DNA from: Paenibacillus plantarum
Lineage (GTDB): Bacteria > Bacillota > Bacilli > Paenibacillales > NBRC-103111
Length of the DNA stretch: 63,155 bases
Direction: 5' to 3'
NCBI RefSeq assembly: GCF_013141695.1
Contig: NZ_WHNY01000047.1
Span: 1 to 63,155 of the forward strand
Shown here: positions 7,343-15,998 of the stretch, in pieces
How positions within the stretch are numbered: position 1 is the first letter of the stretch
Layout of the letters: every line of letters begins with the position of its first letter
Position numbers and translations under genes: made by a program
The notes under the pieces: generated by a model
What the model saw: the letters and a program-made list of their open reading frames with translations, nothing else
The model's database searches: none
What the model was told of the DNA's origin: nothing

Positions 7343-9214
7343 TTATTTATCATTTTGCCTAGTAAGAACAACCTGCTCCCCAGAACGAGTAATTTGGTAG
7401 ATACCCGCCTGCATGTCAACGCCATAATGTTTCTTCAACAACCGTTGCCCATCGGAGTCCTTCTCTATCACAACCAAATAATCGTAACCGCTCAAGAGAT
7501 TATCCATATTGTCCTCATAGAACAAACAAATCCCGTCCACGTTCGAGGCATACAAGTAATACTTCCCAATATATTGCATGTAGTAGTTGGTCACCTGCTG
7601 GTTGGTGTCAGAGGCGTAGAACAGATATTTGCTAGTATCCACCTTGCCATTTGCATACCACCGATCACCCGTTACCTGATCGATTTTGTACGGAAGCGTC
7701 GTTTTGTAGCTGCTAGCAATGGATAAGATGCCGTTATACTCCGATAAGAGCAAGATGACGGCAAACACCGTACAGGCCCAAATACCATTCTGATAGAACC
7801 CTTTTGTTCTTACATTCTTGAACGCGCGAGCGTCCGGCATCTCACCGTGTTTATAATGAAATGAACGTTCTATATCGACCGTAGCACACAATACGAGACC
7901 GCCGACAAAGAGCACCACAATGCTTGATGCATATCGCTCAAACCCGGCCAGCCAAATCGCCTCATCGGGTGGCATGGAATATACGTACAACCCCAGAATC
8001 CCTGCATAGTACAGCAACATCACGATATCAAGAGCAATCAGCACTTTCCACAGGTTCCATTTCTTCCTTAATATCTCTGCCGCAAATAGGGAGGCAACGA
8101 TCGCTACGAGATGAAAGACGACTATTCCCATCGCCGGCCGTGTCGCCAGATCGATACTAGATTTTAGAAACAATGAAATAATCTCATGTACTTGTTCCGG
8201 TGTTTTGCCGCCCACCGTACTTTGAAGACCAGAAGAAGCAACATCGAATTTGTTCGCTACCCCCTGGAAGACGGTCGCCATGCGCAAGCTCCAGCCGAAA
8301 TAAGGAAGCAATGCACCGCAGATTGTTCCAACAACGAGAAGCGTATACGTCCAGCCAAGCATTCTTTTATAAGTCACTGTTATATAAATGAGATACATGA
8401 ATCCAATCGCCGCAAAGATAATACCCGTGCTCTTAATAATCGTCAGCAGCCCCGCAATCGGGAGAATGACCATACAGGCGTTCTTCAGATCATTCCGATA
8501 CCTATAGAGAACAGCCAAGATGGCCAACGCATAAATCGGAAGTAAAAAGTCCACCAATAAATTGGTGATGCGGATCGTAATATTGAAAAAGGACAGCATG
8601 GAAAGTCCCGCTCCGAGAAACGCGTATAGCATAAAGCGTCTCTTCTCGGAAACGATGCCGAACATGGCATAGAAGCAAGAAAAGATAAGCAACACTTGCG
8701 CGAATAGCATAGTGGTCTGGGAATGACCCGCAAAACGGCAGACATAATAAATAAAAGAAGAAGTACCTAGTGGATAATTCTTAAAATCGATGAGAGCGGA
8801 CCCAGCCGTCGGAAAGGCATCTGTACTTAACATCAACTTCAAGACGATCGCCCAGTGTGAAAAATTATCATAATGCGTCAATGGGTTCCGGAACAGCACA
8901 AGCAAAAAAATAACAGTTCCCACTAAAAAAGAAGCCTGGAATATCGAAAAAGAAAAGCGAATTGAAGCTCCCTCACGCTTCCAAAGGATGACGCCCCATA
9001 TAAACGCAAGCAGACCCAGGATCAGAACGGCCAGGCTAATCGTAAAGAGTTGACCCACCAAACCGCCGAAGAATACAAGGCAGGCAATCGACGAGAACGT
9101 AAACAACGGGATGAACTCCCATTGCAGCGAAAGCCTTTTGCGAATCAATAGCATGTATCCCAGACACGAGAAAACCAAAAGTATCCCCGTCAAAAGTTGA
9201 ATCATCATCGACAT
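7343..9214 (-). CDS. Polytopic membrane protein of polysaccharide operon (GT-C-like)
   Basis: A 623-residue protein with about 11-12 hydrophobic helices over the first 480 residues and an extracytoplasmic C-terminal domain of about 130 residues (SSYKTTLPYKIDQVTG, YLFYASDTNQQVTNYYMQYI). The start has AGGGGAG correctly spaced. The first loop has NPLTHYDNFSHWAIVLK; an acidic residue in a loop after the first helices is typical of GT-C glycosyltransferases, but I cannot place it in a named family. It is the last gene of a three-gene operon with the synthase at 9234 (19-nt gap) and the GtrA fusion at 11500. It may transfer a lipid-linked sugar onto the polymer or help export it; this is inferred from the neighbours. 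Confidence 0.8.
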   Translation of the reverse strand: MSMMIQLLTGILLVFSCLGYMLLIRKRLSLQWEFIPLFTFSSIACLVFFGGLVGQLFTISLAVLILGLLAFIWGVILWKREGASIRFSFSIFQASFLVGTVIFLLVLFRNPLTHYDNFSHWAIVLKLMLSTDAFPTAGSALIDFKNYPLGTSSFIYYVCRFAGHSQTTMLFAQVLLIFSCFYAMFGIVSEKRRFMLYAFLGAGLSMLSFFNITIRITNLLVDFLLPIYALAILAVLYRYRNDLKNACMVILPIAGLLTIIKSTGIIFAAIGFMYLIYITVTYKRMLGWTYTLLVVGTICGALLPYFGWSLRMATVFQGVANKFDVASSGLQSTVGGKTPEQVHEIISLFLKSSIDLATRPAMGIVVFHLVAIVASLFAAEILRKKWNLWKVLIALDIVMLLYYAGILGLYVYSMPPDEAIWLAGFERYASSIVVLFVGGLVLCATVDIERSFHYKHGEMPDARAFKNVRTKGFYQNGIWACTVFAVILLLSEYNGILSIASSYKTTLPYKIDQVTGDRWYANGKVDTSKYLFYASDTNQQVTNYYMQYIGKYYLYASNVDGICLFYEDNMDNLLSGYDYLVVIEKDSDGQRLLKKHYGVDMQAGIYQITRSGEQVVLTRQNDK

Positions 9215-9233
9215 CTCTATCTCCCCTAATGCG

Positions 9234-11492
9234 CTAAGCGGAACTTGCGGTAGGCATCGATTTTAAATCGACTAGCATCTTATCTATAAAACCACGCCTC
9301 GTCATATCTTCAATGTTCTCGACCTTGAGAAGAATCTCTTGCTGATTGGCGGTCTTTTTCCCCGTATACAATAAGACGACTTCAAGATTACTCTCCGTAT
9401 AGAAGGTAACGACATCCCCTTCCGAAATTTCTCCCTGGAAGTTGGTTGCGGAAAAGAAAAGATAATTAAAGCTGCGCAGCGTACACGCGACACCATTCGA
9501 AAATAGGATGGTACGGTCAAGCGGAATCCTTGGCATTTTCCTCTTGTCCGCCGACGGTTGGGCGACGCGCCGTTGCACGTTACGAACCATATCGTCATAC
9601 GCCGTATCCCACAGATTCATCTGCTCAGGTAAGGAATGTTTCCGATCATAAATGATTTGCATATAGAGTCGCTTATCCGTCTCGCTGACTGGCTTGACCG
9701 ATGCCGCGTAACGCCAGCCCTCTCCATCTTTCTTCACATAGACGATGACGGCGTCCAGATTCGCCTCGTAGCGTTCGGTCTTCACGACCATAGAGATCGT
9801 TGTCTGTGGAGGCAAATAAACAGGATGAACCATGTACAGGGCTATACCCTGTTCCGACACGTCAACGGTTCTAGCTTGATAATGCAAGTTGCTAGCTTCG
9901 TGGTAGATCGTTACATGTTCTTGCGCCCGAATACGCTCTGACTCTCGATACACGCTGCGGCCAATCATGAAGAAAATCGCATAACCTATCGAAATTAAAT
10001 TGTGAATCAGCCAGAAAACGATGATACTGCCGTAGAAGAGCGCCAAGCCGTATTTGCCATATACGAATTTGAAGATCGCTGCAACAGAGAGTACAAATAG
10101 GACGATATGCGGTAATGCGTATAACAGGGAGGTCATCCATCTTCGGGCGGCGCCTTTCTTTTTGCTCGTAACCTTGAATTTTTTCTCATGGATATGCAAG
10201 GTCTCCAAGAGGACAGGCAGGATCAAGTAAGGCATGAATATCGTATCGATGATTTGGCTCCAACGCTGATTCCGAATATTTCCCGATAAATAGCGCATGG
10301 ACATACTGTAGAAAAAATAAGATGGCAACCAGAACACCAGTACTTGCCAAAATGCGGAGTTTACGATTTGGAAACCGAACAACGCAAATAAAATAGGTGC
10401 CAGTAGGAAGATCAACCGGTTAAAAAAAGACCACCAGTATAAGAACGTGCTCAAATACGTAATTCTTGTCCAGAAGCCAAGCTTTTCTGAAAAGATAGCG
10501 CGTGTATTCTGTAAGCTTTGGAGTATGCCTCTAGCCCAGCGGATACGCTGCTTAATCATGCTAGGGACCGTCGTAGTCGTCAGGCCCGCGGCCTGAACTT
10601 CTTGGGTTGCATACGTGATATAGCCCGCTTGTTGCATGCGGACACTCGTCTCGAAATCCTCGGTGATCGTATTCAGCGGAAAACCGCCGATGTCCTCCAT
10701 GGCTTTGCGGGAAATGATCGTGTTGCTCCCGGTATACGCCACCGCATTGGAGCTATTGCGCAATATGTTAACCTCTCTAGAGAAAAAATCCTGTTCATTA
10801 GGAATCTGCTGTTCCGCAAAGAGATTAAATTGAAACAAATCCGGATTGTAGAAGCTCTGTGGCGTTTGGACAAGTCCGAGCTTTTTTCTGCTTCTGCGAA
10901 GCGTGCCATCGTCGGTAAACTCAGGAAGATGGAAATACGGAACCGTCTTCATCAGAAAAGTATGCTGGGGAATCATATCCGCATCGAAGGTCGCAATGAG
11001 TGGGGAGGACGTTTTACTCAGTGCATTATTCAAGTTGCCGGACTTGGCGTCCTTGTTCCCCGGAAAACCCAGATAACCAATGTCAAACTGTCTGGCCAAC
11101 TCCTCGACCTCAGGTCGCCCTCCATCGTCGCACAAATAAATGTGCACCTTCTGCTTATCCGGATAATCCATAAATGTACAGGCATTGACGGTTTTATATA
11201 ACAGATCGACAGGCTCATTGTGAGTGGCAATGAACACGTCTACGTGCGGATATTCATCCGGTGGAATCGTAGGGAGTTCAAGCTGCATACGTTTTTTCTG
11301 CATTTTCTGAAGAAATAATTCAAAGGTGGTCAGCACCGTTACGGTCTCCGCCACAAACAGAAGAATGCCGAATATGATACTCACAAAGCCTTGATCCCAA
11401 GGCAGCGTAAAAATCATGCGCCATAATAAATAGATGGTCATCAGGATCATCGTGACGACGAATATAACATGTTGCCGCTTCTCGTTTTGCAC
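9234..11492 (-). CDS. BcsA-like family 2 glycosyltransferase with PilZ domain
   Basis: A processive membrane glycosyltransferase related to cellulose synthase. Two N-terminal helices (residues 8-60) precede the GT2 domain with all its motifs: ATHNEP (about 90), LCDDGG (about 120), FDAD (about 169), TEDFETS (about 270) and the QRIRW translocating-polymer motif (about 305). More helices follow, then a PilZ domain with RESER as the RxxxR motif and DVSEQG as DxSxxG, so cyclic di-GMP activation is expected. A further PilZ-like stretch (PRIPLDRTILFSNGVACTL) is near the C-terminus. No BcsB, BcsZ or BcsC gene is nearby, so the polymer may not be cellulose. It overlaps functionally with the two operon partners. 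Confidence 0.92.
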   Translation of the reverse strand: MQNEKRQHVIFVVTMILMTIYLLWRMIFTLPWDQGFVSIIFGILLFVAETVTVLTTFELFLQKMQKKRMQLELPTIPPDEYPHVDVFIATHNEPVDLLYKTVNACTFMDYPDKQKVHIYLCDDGGRPEVEELARQFDIGYLGFPGNKDAKSGNLNNALSKTSSPLIATFDADMIPQHTFLMKTVPYFHLPEFTDDGTLRRSRKKLGLVQTPQSFYNPDLFQFNLFAEQQIPNEQDFFSREVNILRNSSNAVAYTGSNTIISRKAMEDIGGFPLNTITEDFETSVRMQQAGYITYATQEVQAAGLTTTTVPSMIKQRIRWARGILQSLQNTRAIFSEKLGFWTRITYLSTFLYWWSFFNRLIFLLAPILFALFGFQIVNSAFWQVLVFWLPSYFFYSMSMRYLSGNIRNQRWSQIIDTIFMPYLILPVLLETLHIHEKKFKVTSKKKGAARRWMTSLLYALPHIVLFVLSVAAIFKFVYGKYGLALFYGSIIVFWLIHNLISIGYAIFFMIGRSVYRESERIRAQEHVTIYHEASNLHYQARTVDVSEQGIALYMVHPVYLPPQTTISMVVKTERYEANLDAVIVYVKKDGEGWRYAASVKPVSETDKRLYMQIIYDRKHSLPEQMNLWDTAYDDMVRNVQRRVAQPSADKRKMPRIPLDRTILFSNGVACTLRSFNYLFFSATNFQGEISEGDVVTFYTESNLEVVLLYTGKKTANQQEILLKVENIEDMTRRGFIDKMLVDLKSMPTASSA

Positions 11493-11499
11493 GAAGCCG

Positions 11500-12597
11500 C
11501 TACCTCCTCGCTACGAACACCCACCGCCGCTGCACCTGAAAACTCAGCAGGAACAGCAAGGCATCACAGATGAGTTTCGCTATTTTTTCACTCATAAAGA
11601 ACGTTGTATGGATGACATAGACCCCGGTACTAGAAAGCACGATCACAGCTGCGCACAGCGTTAAATAGCGCCACAGGCTGCCCAGGCTGTTCTCCTTACG
11701 GAATACGACGTGCCTATTCAGCAAATAGTTGACCATAATGGAAACGATCCTAGCGATAACGGTCGCTACTACTATTCGTATAAAGTCCTGTTGCCCGAGC
11801 AGAGGCCTTAATACATCAAGCAGTAGCCAAGCGATCCCTAAATCGACCACGGAACTGGCGATCGAAGAGAAAATAAATTGAAGGAAGTTCGATAACAGAA
11901 CCGTCATCACCCTAATGCTGTCTCGGACTGCTTTAAAATGAGTCCCTGCATTCCCGTTCTCATAAATGGTTTGAATCGGCAGGGTAACGATCGGTATGCC
12001 CGACCGGATACAAGAAATGAGCATTTGCAATTCATATTCGAAACGCGAGCCCCGAACCCCCTGCATAAATGCAAGCAAGCGCGGCCCGAAGGCACGTAGC
12101 CCCGTCTGTGTATCCGATAACCGCTTGCCGTACAGCATGGAAAACATAAAGGATGTAATCCGGTTCCCGAGCAAAGACTTGGGCGGAATTCCTCCCCCGC
12201 TAAAGTTTCTTACTCCGAGAACCAGCGCCTCAGGATGGCGTTCCGCTTCTTCAGCAAGTCGATATACGTCCTCTGCCGCGTGCTGGCCGTCCGAATCTGC
12301 GGTTATTACGCAGGCAACCTCTTCATACTGTCGTTCTATATGTTGAAAGCCGGTCTTGAGCGCAGCCCCTTTGCCCTGATTCTTGCTATGCCGCAGCATA
12401 ACGCAGCCATTTTCGTCGAGTTCCCGAAAGATAGGCTGGTATTCCTCACCAGAGCCGTCGTCCACGACAATAATCGTCATGAATCCGTAGGATTGCAATT
12501 GCCGCACATAGACTAACAGCCTCTCATCCGGTTCAAGCGATGGAATAAGGATAATTGTTTCGCCCTTCCGCTTCCCCATAATCATCCCCGCCATCAT
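11500..12597 (-). CDS. Polyprenyl-phosphate glycosyltransferase (GT2) fused to GtrA domain
   Basis: A 365-residue fusion. Residues 1-225 form a DPM1-like GT2 domain (IILIPSLEPD, IIVVDDGSG, TADSDGQH as the DxD site, then TGLRAFGPRLL). Residues 235-365 form a GtrA-type four-helix membrane domain (FIFSSIASSVVDLGIAWLL, VNYLLNRHVVFRKE). This pairing makes an undecaprenyl-phosphate-linked sugar and flips it across the membrane. Several ATGs lie near the start; the one at 12579 has the better spaced GCGGGGA, so the true protein may be 6 residues shorter. It is the first gene of the operon and is followed after 7 nt by the BcsA-like gene, which suggests it supplies a side-chain or modifying sugar. 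Confidence 0.9.
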   Translation of the reverse strand: MMAGMIMGKRKGETIILIPSLEPDERLLVYVRQLQSYGFMTIIVVDDGSGEEYQPIFRELDENGCVMLRHSKNQGKGAALKTGFQHIERQYEEVACVITADSDGQHAAEDVYRLAEEAERHPEALVLGVRNFSGGGIPPKSLLGNRITSFMFSMLYGKRLSDTQTGLRAFGPRLLAFMQGVRGSRFEYELQMLISCIRSGIPIVTLPIQTIYENGNAGTHFKAVRDSIRVMTVLLSNFLQFIFSSIASSVVDLGIAWLLLDVLRPLLGQQDFIRIVVATVIARIVSIMVNYLLNRHVVFRKENSLGSLWRYLTLCAAVIVLSSTGVYVIHTTFFMSEKIAKLICDALLFLLSFQVQRRWVFVARR

Positions 12598-12669
12598 CTA
12601 ATCTATTTTTTCTGTTTTAATATAGTTCTTTGTACTTATACTTTAATATAATATCTTAAAATTTTGAAA

Positions 12670-12695
12670 TTTAATAGGTATTTATACCTATTAAA
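12670..12695. promoter_or_regulatory. AT-rich dyad upstream of polysaccharide operon
   Basis: A perfect inverted repeat, TTTAATAGGTA / TACCTATTAAA, with a 4-nt centre. It lies about 75 bp before the first gene of the polysaccharide operon and next to AT-rich promoter-like sequence. It may be an operator; the protein that reads it is unknown. Confidence 0.5.
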
Positions 12696-12704
12696 TACAA
12701 ATAA

Positions 12705-12728
12705 ACTCAATCCCGTTTGGGACTGAGT
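12705..12728 (-). terminator. Terminator of the methyltransferase gene
   Basis: ACTCAATCCC / GGGACTGAGT with a GTTT loop and one mismatch. The minus-strand side runs into TTTATTTG. It separates the methyltransferase from the downstream polysaccharide operon on the same strand. Confidence 0.75.
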
Positions 12729-12779
12729 CATCTCCGTCTTACTCACATTTATGATAAAGCTTTCTGCCGCTGTAACGAT

Positions 12780-13382
12780 TTACTTTTGAGAATCAAGAAT
12801 AAACATAGATGCATCTTGTCCCATGAATATGTTGCTTCCCTGATAAAACGTTTTCGATTGAATATTCTTGTAACCTATCTTAGCCATAACGTCAGTTAGC
12901 TTCTCTTGATTAAATCCGTTATGAACCATATCGGAAACTACTTTTTCATTCTTATCAAAATCCACGATTAGTAAATGTCCGCCTTCATTGAGAACCTCAA
13001 ATAATCTGGATAAAACGAATTCAACATCCGGAATATGGAGGAGAACCTGTGCCATAAAAATATAATCCACATGCAGTTCCGATAGACCTTCCTTTTCAAA
13101 ATCAAAGCATAAGGTATCTGCATGCTGAATATGTAAATCGGAAATTTTCTGCTTTAGCTGCGTAATCATGTTTGGTGAAGTATCTAGAAACAACATCGAA
13201 TTAAACTCGTTTAACAAACTCATCCCGACAAGACCGGTTCCACACCCAAAATCAATCGCGTTCTTACGATTAGCGTCAACGACATATTCACGGATGGCAT
13301 CTGAGGATACCTTGGCAATTTGAATTCTTTCAGGGGTGTCGTATACATTAGCTATCATTTCAAACTTATCTGTATTTCCCAT
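12780..13382 (-). CDS. Class I SAM-dependent methyltransferase
   Basis: A 200-residue methyltransferase with NAIDFGCGTGLVGMSLL as motif I, DTSPNMI as the acidic loop, and a late EGGHLLIVDFDKNE motif. The ATG at 13382 follows AGGAGAG; the upstream in-frame ATG has no such site. The fold resembles UbiE/Methyltransf_11-type enzymes acting on small molecules. The N-terminal MGNTDKFEMIANVYDTPER is like Bacillus proteins of unknown substrate. It has its own terminator, and its neighbours give no clue to the substrate. Confidence 0.88.
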   Translation of the reverse strand: MGNTDKFEMIANVYDTPERIQIAKVSSDAIREYVVDANRKNAIDFGCGTGLVGMSLLNEFNSMLFLDTSPNMITQLKQKISDLHIQHADTLCFDFEKEGLSELHVDYIFMAQVLLHIPDVEFVLSRLFEVLNEGGHLLIVDFDKNEKVVSDMVHNGFNQEKLTDVMAKIGYKNIQSKTFYQGSNIFMGQDASMFILDSQK

Positions 13383-13418
13383 AATTATCTCTCCTATCCA
13401 CAAGGCATAAATACAAAA

Positions 13419-13442
13419 AGGAGCTAGCCGCGGCAAGCTCCT
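13419..13442 (-). terminator. Terminator of the kinase-like gene
   Basis: AGGAGCT-A-GCC / GGC-A-AGCTCCT hairpin with a T-run on the minus strand, 15 bp past the stop at 13457. Confidence 0.82.
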
Positions 13443-13456
13443 GCAATTATACCATT

Positions 13457-14119
13457 TTACATACCCTTCTTGTGTAACTCACCCGAAGGTCGCGCCCATC
13501 GGCGATATTTCCGGTAGCCTCGCCGAACTAAGTGCAGCAAGAACTCTGGGAGCGGTATCCTGCGCAGCCATGGGAAATAAAAGCGATCGTAGGCGCGCTT
13601 CAAATCGTCCCACATCGAACAATTGTCTTCTTTCAAGAAGTCCGACACGTCGACGACCAATCCTCTGCCATTGTGCTGCATGACATTCTTGCCATGCACA
13701 TCATGCGGTGTCAGTCCTCGGCTTACCGCGTACGTCAGCGCTTCATCGATATCGTTCAGTACTTGACGCTTAATCGGGATGCCGCGCAACAAACTTTGAT
13801 ACAGCGTTACGCCCGTTAATCGACGCAGCACAAGATAAGTATCACCCGCATGCAAACATTCGGAATAAGCTGGGTGCTTGCCCAGCCGTCGATATATTTC
13901 TTTCTCATCCTCTATCCCCGGCCGTCCAGGTGCGTACACTTTGACCACCATATCCGGATAGCTTGGATGCATCAGCACAGCCGCATAATTACCCGCACCG
14001 ACTAGCTGCCACGGCTTAGGGACACTGTAAACGACGATCGGGTCATAAGGCCGCTCACTGGCAATCTGCAAATTCGGAAGCAATTGTCCTTCAATTACTT
14101 CGATCCAGTGTTTCTGCAC
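13457..14119 (-). CDS. Small atypical Ser/Thr protein kinase (YrzF-like)
   Basis: A 220-residue minimal kinase. VGAGNYAAVLM is the glycine loop and MVVKVY carries the ATP-binding Lys. IEDEKEIYRRL holds the helix-C Glu. LTPHDVHGKNVM is the catalytic loop (HD...N) and LVVDVSDF replaces the DFG motif. The start is GTG with GGGTGAC upstream. Bacillus YrzF has the same architecture. Basic residues fill the C-terminus (RRGYRKYRRWARP). Targets are unknown. It is monocistronic. Confidence 0.82.
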   Translation of the reverse strand: MQKHWIEVIEGQLLPNLQIASERPYDPIVVYSVPKPWQLVGAGNYAAVLMHPSYPDMVVKVYAPGRPGIEDEKEIYRRLGKHPAYSECLHAGDTYLVLRRLTGVTLYQSLLRGIPIKRQVLNDIDEALTYAVSRGLTPHDVHGKNVMQHNGRGLVVDVSDFLKEDNCSMWDDLKRAYDRFYFPWLRRIPLPEFLLHLVRRGYRKYRRWARPSGELHKKGM

Positions 14120-14216
14120 GCACCTGTCACCCCCATCTATTATTTGGTGGTATTATATAAAAATATGAAGCAATATGCTAGAAAAAAATAATATGGTTAC
14201 ATGACATAATCGATTA

Positions 14217-14795
14217 TCAACGACCGATCAAACCGTATAGCATAAGCTTATACAACTCACCGACTTTCGACTTATATTCGGAAGCAGTTCCCCATTGATT
14301 TTGTATGCTACCTACGGCCTGTAGAAACACCAACACGGTCTCTGTAGAAATGGAAGCATCGATTGCTCCTTCCTCCCTGCCGCTATCTATGAATGCGCCT
14401 AGTATATCCATCCGAATCTCGCCCGCGCTTTTGCTGAATAGTTCGACAAACACCTGATCGTCTATCGCTTCCTTGGTGAAATAGTGCTCCATTAGTTTAT
14501 TCGGCATCTCGGCACAAAGCGCCACAGCCTGCATCAACTTTTCTTTGAAGCCAATACCCTCGTTCAGCAGCCGCTCCACGGCTTGTGTCGTTTCCCGCAA
14601 TAGAATCCGCGCGCATTCCTTAACCAATCCTTCTTTGCTTCCAAAATAATTGTAAATCGACACAGAAGACACTCCCGAGGTAGCTGCCAACTCATTAATG
14701 CTGACATTCGTATAACCTTTCTCTCGGAAAAGCTCGAGCGCCGATTGGATAATCGCCTCTTTCTTCTGATTTGTTCTGATTTCGTATTTGTTCAC
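14217..14795 (-). CDS. TetR-family transcriptional regulator
   Basis: A 192-residue TetR protein starting at GTG. The N-terminal HTH is canonical: ALELFREKGYTNVSINELAA, then GVSSVSIYNYFGSKEGL. The C-terminal half is an all-helical ligand domain. It is divergent from the PanE-like reductase, and the interval contains repeated AGTTTTTAAA dyads near the start of that gene. It probably represses both genes. Confidence 0.9.
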   Translation of the reverse strand: MNKYEIRTNQKKEAIIQSALELFREKGYTNVSINELAATSGVSSVSIYNYFGSKEGLVKECARILLRETTQAVERLLNEGIGFKEKLMQAVALCAEMPNKLMEHYFTKEAIDDQVFVELFSKSAGEIRMDILGAFIDSGREEGAIDASISTETVLVFLQAVGSIQNQWGTASEYKSKVGELYKLMLYGLIGR

Positions 14796-14841
14796 ACGGA
14801 TACCCCTTTTAATAATGATACATGTATTATCTCACAAATCG

Positions 14842-14945
14842 TTAAGTTTTTAAACTTAATGAAACCTATTTAAAAACTTATTGACTTACTGTGGCACCTC
14901 AAGATATATTAGTTTTTAAATATATGTATTAAAATTTAAAAACTA
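14842..14945. promoter_or_regulatory. TetR operators and PanE-like gene promoter
   Basis: Two dyads share the core AGTTTTTAAA. TTAAGTTT / AAACTTAA (14842-14859) lies near the TetR start. TAGTTTTTAAAT / ATTTAAAAACTA (14910-14945, perfect 12-bp arms, 12-nt centre) lies over the start region of the PanE-like gene. A plus-strand promoter fits between: TTGACT (14881-14886), 18-nt spacer, TATATT (14905-14910). Confidence 0.75.
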
Positions 14946-14961
14946 TTCGAGGAGCCTACCT

Positions 14962-15912
14962 ATGAAAATATTAATGTTTGGTCGAGGCGTCATTTCTGCA
15001 CAGTACGGATGGGCATTTGAAAAAGCGGGACACGAGGTGGAATTTTATGTCCGACCAGGGCGTAAAGATCAATTCGGTCCTTTTATCGATTTAGATATAT
15101 TGGATGGCCGCACAAGCTTCAAAGGCGTTCCCGTTAAGGAAAGATGGCCGATTCAGATGCGTGAGGAGCTTAGCCCAAATCATGACTATGACCTAATCGT
15201 ACTGAGCGTCAATCATAATCAGTTTGAGGATGTCGTGAAAGTCATTGGCCCATATGTAGGGAAGGCGACCATTTTGCTTTTCAATAATGTCTGGCAGGAT
15301 CTTCCTATCTTCGTAGAGGGACTGCCTATGGAGCAGATCATATGGGGCTTCCCTGGTGGCGGCGGGGGATTTAGCAGTAATAGTAAGCTAGAAGGAGGGT
15401 TTATGAAATCGATCTATTTGCAAACCGAAGCGACGGCAGCTTCTCCATCGAGGCATCAACGTGTAGTGGAGCTTTTCCGGCAGGCGGGATTTTCGTTTTC
15501 CTGGCAAAAAGATATACGCGTCTGGTATTGGTTCCACTTCATTTTGAATGCAGGCATGGCAGCTCAGGCGTTGAAAGAAGGCAGTTATAGCAACCTGTAT
15601 CAATCTCCGAAAAAGGTCGCAAATGCGATATTGCTCATGCGTGAGATGCTTCCACTAATCACAGCTAAAGGAGGTAAAATCGGTCTAGGCACTGCACTCG
15701 CGATGCGACTCCCCGCCGGCTTGATCGGTTATGCCGCTTTCAAATTATTGAAAGGCAACTCCGTGCCCGCGGCCATCATGGAAAGGATGGAACGCACAGC
15801 CTACATCTCCCGTGAATCTTTTGCCCACTTCCCCAACGATGTTCTAGCTGAAGCCCGCAAGCTCGGTGTATCGCTTCCGCGGCTTGAGGCTATGGAGGGG
15901 CATTTCAAATAA
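14962..15912 (+). CDS. Ketopantoate reductase (PanE/ApbA)-family oxidoreductase
   Basis: A 316-residue NAD(P)-binding protein. MKILMFGRGVISAQYGWAFEKAGHEVEFYVR is the Rossmann start, split by GRGVIS as a GxGxxG variant. The middle (WGFPGGGGGF) and the helical C-terminal domain (WYWFHFILNAGMAAQAL) match PanE-like reductases that act outside pantothenate synthesis. GAGGAG precedes the ATG. The nearby TetR and operators make it an inducible gene. The substrate is unknown; the lack of a pan operon nearby argues against a true PanE role. Confidence 0.85.
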   Translation: MKILMFGRGVISAQYGWAFEKAGHEVEFYVRPGRKDQFGPFIDLDILDGRTSFKGVPVKERWPIQMREELSPNHDYDLIVLSVNHNQFEDVVKVIGPYVGKATILLFNNVWQDLPIFVEGLPMEQIIWGFPGGGGGFSSNSKLEGGFMKSIYLQTEATAASPSRHQRVVELFRQAGFSFSWQKDIRVWYWFHFILNAGMAAQALKEGSYSNLYQSPKKVANAILLMREMLPLITAKGGKIGLGTALAMRLPAGLIGYAAFKLLKGNSVPAAIMERMERTAYISRESFAHFPNDVLAEARKLGVSLPRLEAMEGHFK

Positions 15913-15970
15913 ACTAGCTCTACACAATAGGCTGACGATTCGGTGCCACGGCACTTCGAAAAGTCAAAAA

Positions 15971-15992
15971 AGAGACCCAACTTAGGGTCTCT
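15971..15992. terminator. Terminator between PanE-like gene and sugar ABC operon
   Basis: AGAGACCC / GGGTCTCT stem with a 6-nt loop. The minus side continues into TTTTTTGACTT, ending the lipoprotein operon; the plus side has a later T-run. Confidence 0.9.
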
Positions 15993-15998
15993 CCAACC

